A DNA stretch of 64,000 nucleotides from Tumebacillus permanentifrigoris. Lineage in GTDB: Bacteria; Bacillota; Bacilli; Tumebacillales; Tumebacillaceae. Positions 60,141 through 64,000 of the stretch are shown here, piece after piece. The notes beneath the pieces are model-generated. The model saw only the letters and a program-made list of their open reading frames with translations, was not told the DNA's origin and made no database searches. The DNA lies in the NCBI RefSeq assembly GCF_003148565.1, contig NZ_QGGL01000009.1, positions 1 to 64,000 on the forward strand, written 5' to 3'. How positions within the stretch are numbered: position 1 is the stretch's first letter; every line of letters begins with the position of its first letter. The position numbers were made by a program, and so were the translations under genes.

Positions 60141-60901
60141 GCTTCCAGGTTTGCAGCGACATCCTGCAAAGCCTTCCTCACCTCTTCCAACTGAGTGTCA
60201 ATGCGGGCGTCGATGTTGCCAAAAGCAGTGTGCAGGACACAACCGCCTGCCGCAACCGCACGGTCGGGGATGATGACGAGGTCAGTCTGACCCGGAACGA
60301 CCTTGCGCAAGACATCCCGGTTGTCGCGAACGAATTCGAAATCGTCTGGATGAACGCGAACTTCGACCTTGCCAGAATCGTGGATCTCTTCCAAAGCAGC
60401 TCGTACCACTTCGAGCACCCACGAACGATCAGTCTCGGATTCACGCCGCATGATCTTGTCAGCGATGGAACAGGCTAGGTTTACAATCATCGGTTCAGAA
60501 GCGTCGAGGTAGTGTCGACGATCCTCTTCCGCCAGTTGGTAGAGAGTTTGCACTTGGGCAAAAGCGTTCGCGTATTCCTGCGCGACCGTCTCTTGCGCAA
60601 CCGTGTACCCTTCGTTGTACCCAACCCGTTTCGCCGCCTCTATTTCATTGTGCAAGATCATCTCCACGCGCGTCCGTTCTGCTTCCAAGAGACCTTGCGC
60701 CTGTTGTTCAGCCGCGAGGATGATCTGTTCTGCATCACGACGCGCCGCTTCCCGGATCCCTTGTGCCTCTTGCAAGGCTTCGAACTTGAGCTCGTCGAGT
60801 TCCGGATCGACTGACTGATGTGCTTCCCGGATCGGCTGGACATGGACGAAGTATGCGCCCTGAGTGACTTGAGCTTGGGAAGCCTTGAGAACCTTAGACA
60901 A
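60137..60901 (-). CDS. fliH: flagellar assembly protein FliH
   Basis: A 254-aa regulator of FliI. An N-terminal coiled coil (about 35-110, Ala/Glu/Gln-rich) leads to a FliH C-terminal domain (about 125-250). The start is a TTG at 60901 overlapping the end of fliG by 8 nt, with GGAGGAG 11 nt upstream. Length and gene order fit the family, whose N-terminal half is always variable. Confidence 0.93.
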   Translation of the reverse strand: MSKVLKASQAQVTQGAYFVHVQPIREAHQSVDPELDELKFEALQEAQGIREAARRDAEQIILAAEQQAQGLLEAERTRVEMILHNEIEAAKRVGYNEGYTVAQETVAQEYANAFAQVQTLYQLAEEDRRHYLDASEPMIVNLACSIADKIMRRESETDRSWVLEVVRAALEEIHDSGKVEVRVHPDDFEFVRDNRDVLRKVVPGQTDLVIIPDRAVAAGGCVLHTAFGNIDARIDTQLEEVRKALQDVAANLEA

Positions 60902-61904
60902 TGATATCGTCTCCTCCGCCGCGAGCGATTACGATCTCGCCGCTCTCTTCGAGACGACGGATGATGCCCACGATGCGTTGCTGTGCTTCTTCGACATCGC
61001 GAAGTCGAACAGGGCCCATGAATTCCATGTCTTGCTTGAAGGTTTCCACCATCCGCTTGGACATGTTGCGGAAGATGACTTCCTGCACTTCCTCGCTGGA
61101 GACTTTGAGCGCCAGGGCGAGGTCTTGGGTTTCGACATCGCGGATGACACGCTGGATGGAACGGTTGTCGATGTTGACGATGTCTTCGAAGACGAACATG
61201 CGTTTCTTGATCTCTTCCGCCAATTCCGGGTCTTGCAATTCGAGCGACTCGAGGATCGTCTTCTCCGTCGAACGGTCGACGCCGTTGAGGACTTGTACGA
61301 TCGCATCGATGCCACCGCCTGTAGAAAAGTCGTGCATCGACATCTGGGAAAGTTTATTCTCCAGCACGCGCTCAACTTGGTTGATGACTTCTGGTGAAGT
61401 TCGGTCCATCAGCGCGATACGACGCGCAACATCTGCTTGGTTGTCTTGCGGTAGGGCAGATAGAATCATCGCAGCCTGTTGTGGATCAAGGTAGGAGAGC
61501 ACCAGCGCGATCGTTTGCGGATGCTCGTTTTGAATAAAGTTCAAGATCTGGTTCGGGTCGGCTTTGCGCGCGAAGTCGAACGGTCTGACTTGGAGCGATG
61601 CGGTCAGGCGATTGATGACTTCGAGCGCCTTTTGCGAACCGAGCGCTTTTTCCAAGACGTCCTTGGCGTACTCGATCCCGCCTTGGGCGATGTATTCTTG
61701 GGCCTGGACGATTGAGTGAAATTCTTCCAATACGTCCTCGCGCTGTTCGAACTCAATCTTGCGAACGTTCGCGATCTCTAGTGTCAGTTGCTCAATTTCA
61801 TCTTCACGTAAGTGTTTGAATACTTTCGAGGCAATTTCGGGACCCAAAGAGACCAGCAGCACGGCGGCCTTTTGACGACCAGATAGTTTCTGTTGTCGTG
61901 CCAC
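60894..61904 (-). CDS. fliG: flagellar motor switch protein FliG
   Basis: A 336-aa rotor protein with N, middle and C-terminal (torque) domains. The N-terminal LSGRQKAAVLLVSLGPEIAS, EHPQTIALVLSYLDP and the conserved charged C-terminal helix (VIRDVETQDLALALK) are typical. A GTG at 61904 (10 nt after AGGAG) gives MARQQKLSG, which aligns with the B. subtilis start; a TTG at 61910 is only 4 nt from AGGAG. It overlaps fliH. Confidence 0.97.
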   Translation of the reverse strand: MARQQKLSGRQKAAVLLVSLGPEIASKVFKHLREDEIEQLTLEIANVRKIEFEQREDVLEEFHSIVQAQEYIAQGGIEYAKDVLEKALGSQKALEVINRLTASLQVRPFDFARKADPNQILNFIQNEHPQTIALVLSYLDPQQAAMILSALPQDNQADVARRIALMDRTSPEVINQVERVLENKLSQMSMHDFSTGGGIDAIVQVLNGVDRSTEKTILESLELQDPELAEEIKKRMFVFEDIVNIDNRSIQRVIRDVETQDLALALKVSSEEVQEVIFRNMSKRMVETFKQDMEFMGPVRLRDVEEAQQRIVGIIRRLEESGEIVIARGGGDDIIV

Positions 61905-61917
61905 AAGCAAGTCACTC

Positions 61918-63450
61918 CTACTCTTCTACCAACCAGGTACGCAACAGGTTGACAAATTCTTCCGGTTTTTGTCCAGCCAGTTTCTCCAGCTGTTTTTTCA
62001 TCTTCATGTTCTCGGTCTCTTCTACGACTGTGCCCACATCGGTGATGCGCGGTCGATCGAGTACCGGGACCTCTGCCACTTTGCGTCGACGAGAGAATGC
62101 GTACACGCCGCCGCCCAGCAACACGAGCGCCGCTGCCATTGCACCAAGGAACCACGGTTGCTTGTAGAAACTTGTGGTGGTTGTGAACGGGTTCGCTGGG
62201 GTTTGGAAGGTTCCACCTGCAATGGTGATCGTGTTGGTTGCACCATCGTTGGTATCCCCGATCGCGGTCGAGACGAACTTGCGGATGTCTTCTTGCTTTT
62301 GATCGACGAGCGCCTGGTCCCCAATCAGTACGGAGACGGTGTACGAATCGACTTGGTATGGTGCCGATTGACCATTCTCATCGTAGGTATCAAAGTCACG
62401 GTTGGTTGTGGATTCCTTTTTCGACGAGGAGTTGTTGCCATTCGCCGCTGAAACGTTTGCCGGGACTTGACCAGGATTGTTGGTCTGCGTTCCCGTCACA
62501 CCCGTTGCGCCGGTCGTACCTTGACTTTCCTCGTTGATCACGTGATCAGAGATCACGGCCCCGGTCGGATTGTCTTTTGGCGGCTCGACTTTATGGTTCT
62601 TCCAAGTGCGTTGATCGAAGTTCAGTTTCGCATGTACGACAACTTCTACATTGCCTTGACCCGCTAAACGCTCCAGTGAATTACGAATTCTATTCTTGGC
62701 TTCGGTCTCCACTTGGTTTTGAATCACTTGTTGCTTGGTCAGTTGCGGGTTGGTGGAACCGTCCGCAATCGCTTGTCCCGTCTCATCGAGCAGGCGGACA
62801 CCATTCTGGTCCACGAGCGAGATGCCCTGCGGTGTCAATCCCGGTACCGAATGCGCGACCAATTGTTGGATCCCGGTGATCTGATCGGTCGAGAGCTTCA
62901 CTCCATTATCGAGCAAGACGACGACGGAAGCCTTGGCATTGTCCTGCTGTTGGGAGACGAAGAGTTTCTTCTCCGGCAACACGAGGTTGACTCGTGCTTC
63001 GCGAACCCCTTTGAGCGTGAGAATCGAGTTCTGAATCTGCATCTCCGTAGCTTGCTTGTTGCGGACACTGAATTCGTTCTCGGTCATTCCCAAGTTCATG
63101 CTGCTGCTGTCAAACACGGAGTACCCGGAGTTGGTTGTGTTCGGCAAGTTTGCCATCGCCAACTTCATCCGCGCTTCGTCTTGGTATTGCTCTGGCACGG
63201 AAAGCGTATCGCCGCCAGTTTTATAGGGAATTTTGAGTTCGTCCAGCTTGGTGGTCACTTCGCCAAGCGAGGCAGGCGATTGATTGAACAAGATGGTAGT
63301 GTAATTCGGTCGCAATGCGAACCAGCTCAGAAAGGCCACCGTAAGAACGAACAATCCAGCGACGATGAGTAAATTGCGGCGCTGGTGCTTCTGGAGGTTT
63401 TTCCAGTAACCTGTGAGTTTTTCGAATATTGCTTTGATCTGTTGGTTCAC
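61918..63450 (-). CDS. fliF: flagellar MS-ring protein FliF
   Basis: A 510-aa protein with two membrane segments (about 25-46 and 432-452) and a large extracytoplasmic part with ring-building motifs (NQSPASLGEVTTKLDELKIP, ARVNLVLPEKKLF). The C-terminal cytoplasmic helix binds FliG. The start is a GTG at 63450 after GGGGTGA. The gap to fliG is about 13 nt, to fliE 35 nt. Confidence 0.97.
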   Translation of the reverse strand: MNQQIKAIFEKLTGYWKNLQKHQRRNLLIVAGLFVLTVAFLSWFALRPNYTTILFNQSPASLGEVTTKLDELKIPYKTGGDTLSVPEQYQDEARMKLAMANLPNTTNSGYSVFDSSSMNLGMTENEFSVRNKQATEMQIQNSILTLKGVREARVNLVLPEKKLFVSQQQDNAKASVVVLLDNGVKLSTDQITGIQQLVAHSVPGLTPQGISLVDQNGVRLLDETGQAIADGSTNPQLTKQQVIQNQVETEAKNRIRNSLERLAGQGNVEVVVHAKLNFDQRTWKNHKVEPPKDNPTGAVISDHVINEESQGTTGATGVTGTQTNNPGQVPANVSAANGNNSSSKKESTTNRDFDTYDENGQSAPYQVDSYTVSVLIGDQALVDQKQEDIRKFVSTAIGDTNDGATNTITIAGGTFQTPANPFTTTTSFYKQPWFLGAMAAALVLLGGGVYAFSRRRKVAEVPVLDRPRITDVGTVVEETENMKMKKQLEKLAGQKPEEFVNLLRTWLVEE

Positions 63451-63485
63451 AATGTCACCCCGTCATCACTTCTTACTCCCTATCA

Positions 63486-63794
63486 TTACATCTGCATTCT
63501 CATGATCTCTTGGTAAGCTTCCATTGCTTTGTTGCGGATCTGAACGCCGAGTTGGAACGACATCGTCGCTTTCTCAGAGGCGATCATCACGCTGTGCAAG
63601 TCGGGAGCTTTGCCAGCGGCCATCAGTTCTGTCAGCTTGTCCGCTTCCACCTGCTGCGTGTTCACTTGTTGAATCGCGGAGTTAAGAAATTGAGAGAAGG
63701 AAGGCCCTTGGGTTTTCTTGCTATCTGTCGGTTGAAGTGCTTGTGCACTGCCCGTCCCATTGATCGGGAGAAGACTTGCAACGGAGTTAATCAT
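63486..63794 (-). CDS. fliE: flagellar hook-basal body protein FliE
   Basis: A 102-aa MS-ring/rod junction protein. The C-terminal half with SVMIASEKATMSFQLGVQIR and AMEAYQEIMRMQM is diagnostic. Normal length. AGGGAG precedes the ATG. It lies 19 nt after flgC. Confidence 0.97.
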   Translation of the reverse strand: MINSVASLLPINGTGSAQALQPTDSKKTQGPSFSQFLNSAIQQVNTQQVEADKLTELMAAGKAPDLHSVMIASEKATMSFQLGVQIRNKAMEAYQEIMRMQM

Positions 63795-63813
63795 TTAACG
63801 GGCTCCCTTCTAT

Positions 63814-64000
63814 CTACCGATTTCGAGCGCCTTCATGGCCATCGATTTGGCTGAATTGATCGCGGTGATGTTGGCTTCATAAGAACGAGATGCCGAAATC
63901 ATGTCGACCATCTCTGTCGAAATGTCGACATTAGGCATCTGGACGTACCCGTACATCGGCGAACTCGGGTTCTTCTCCGCATCTGGATGGCTCGGGTCAT
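63814..64000 (-). CDS. flgC: flagellar basal-body rod protein FlgC, C-terminal part (runs off the right edge)
   Basis: Only the last 61 or so codons are in the window. Read on the minus strand they give [20 protein letters not shown], then a stretch with Ser-Arg-Ser-Tyr-Glu-Ala-Asn and ending MKALEIGR with a TAG at 63814-63816. This is the conserved C-terminus of a proximal rod protein of the FlgBCFG family. The position upstream of fliE and the ending identify FlgC. The start and the preceding flgB lie outside. Confidence 0.93.

Overview
The window is a gene-dense stretch (roughly mid-50s % G+C by eye) from an endospore-forming, flagellated member of the Bacillales. Two things support this. 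The 16S rRNA fragment at the left edge has a Bacillales-type 5' end. The gene order closely follows the Bacillus subtilis blocks rpsB-tsf..polC, rimP-nusA-infB..rpsO-pnp, mlpA-ymxH-dpaAB-asd-dapG-dapA and the fla/che operon. Codon use, the short EF-Ts and several departures from Bacillus order point to an Alicyclobacillaceae-like genome (for example Tumebacillus or Effusibacillus), but that placement is inference. Every supported gene, about 68 in all, lies on the minus strand, co-directional with the rRNA operon, so transcription runs from high to low coordinates.

From right to left in transcription order: (1) 34.5-64 kb is most of a fla/che operon, entering the window inside flgC. It builds the basal body and MS ring (flgC, fliE, fliF), the switch and export apparatus (fliG-fliJ, fliOPQR, flhBA), the hook and its length control (fliK, flgD, a TIGR02530-type protein, flgE), the C-ring and chemotaxis phosphorelay (fliM, fliY, cheY, cheB, cheA, cheW, cheC, cheD), placement factors (flhF, flhG), sigD, and a tail of poorly characterised genes (a two-TM protein, fapA/DUF342, a 104-aa protein, a SwrB-like protein and an MltG/YceG-like protein) that ends at a strong terminator. 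(2) 28.2-34.5 kb holds translation and envelope-precursor genes: rpsB, tsf | frr, uppS, cdsA, dxr, ispG. pyrH and rasP (rseP), which normally sit here, are absent. (3) 21.9-28.1 kb holds proS and polC. (4) 12.8-21.9 kb is the rimP-nusA-rnpM-ylxQ-infB-rbfA-nrnA-truB-ribF translation/RNA block, then an uncharacterised two-gene unit, then rpsO. (5) 2.0-12.7 kb is pnp, two degenerate polysaccharide deacetylases, mlpA, ymxH and the dipicolinate/lysine cluster dpaA-dpaB-asd-dapG-dapA, which supplies dihydrodipicolinate for spore DPA, peptidoglycan and lysine. (6) 0-2 kb holds a small secreted protein of unknown function, a membrane-anchored protein of unknown function and the 5' end of a 16S rRNA gene.

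Transcription units are marked by well-formed Rho-independent terminators and several good sigma-A promoters (rpsB, rimP, proS, mlpA, the 13.6-kb pair, rRNA). Within units, genes are tightly packed, often with ATGA or GTGA overlaps. No mobile element, CRISPR array, prophage or tRNA was seen. No gap between genes exceeds 300 bases. Most of the window is conserved housekeeping. The novelty lies in the small uncharacterised genes and in what is missing from conserved blocks.
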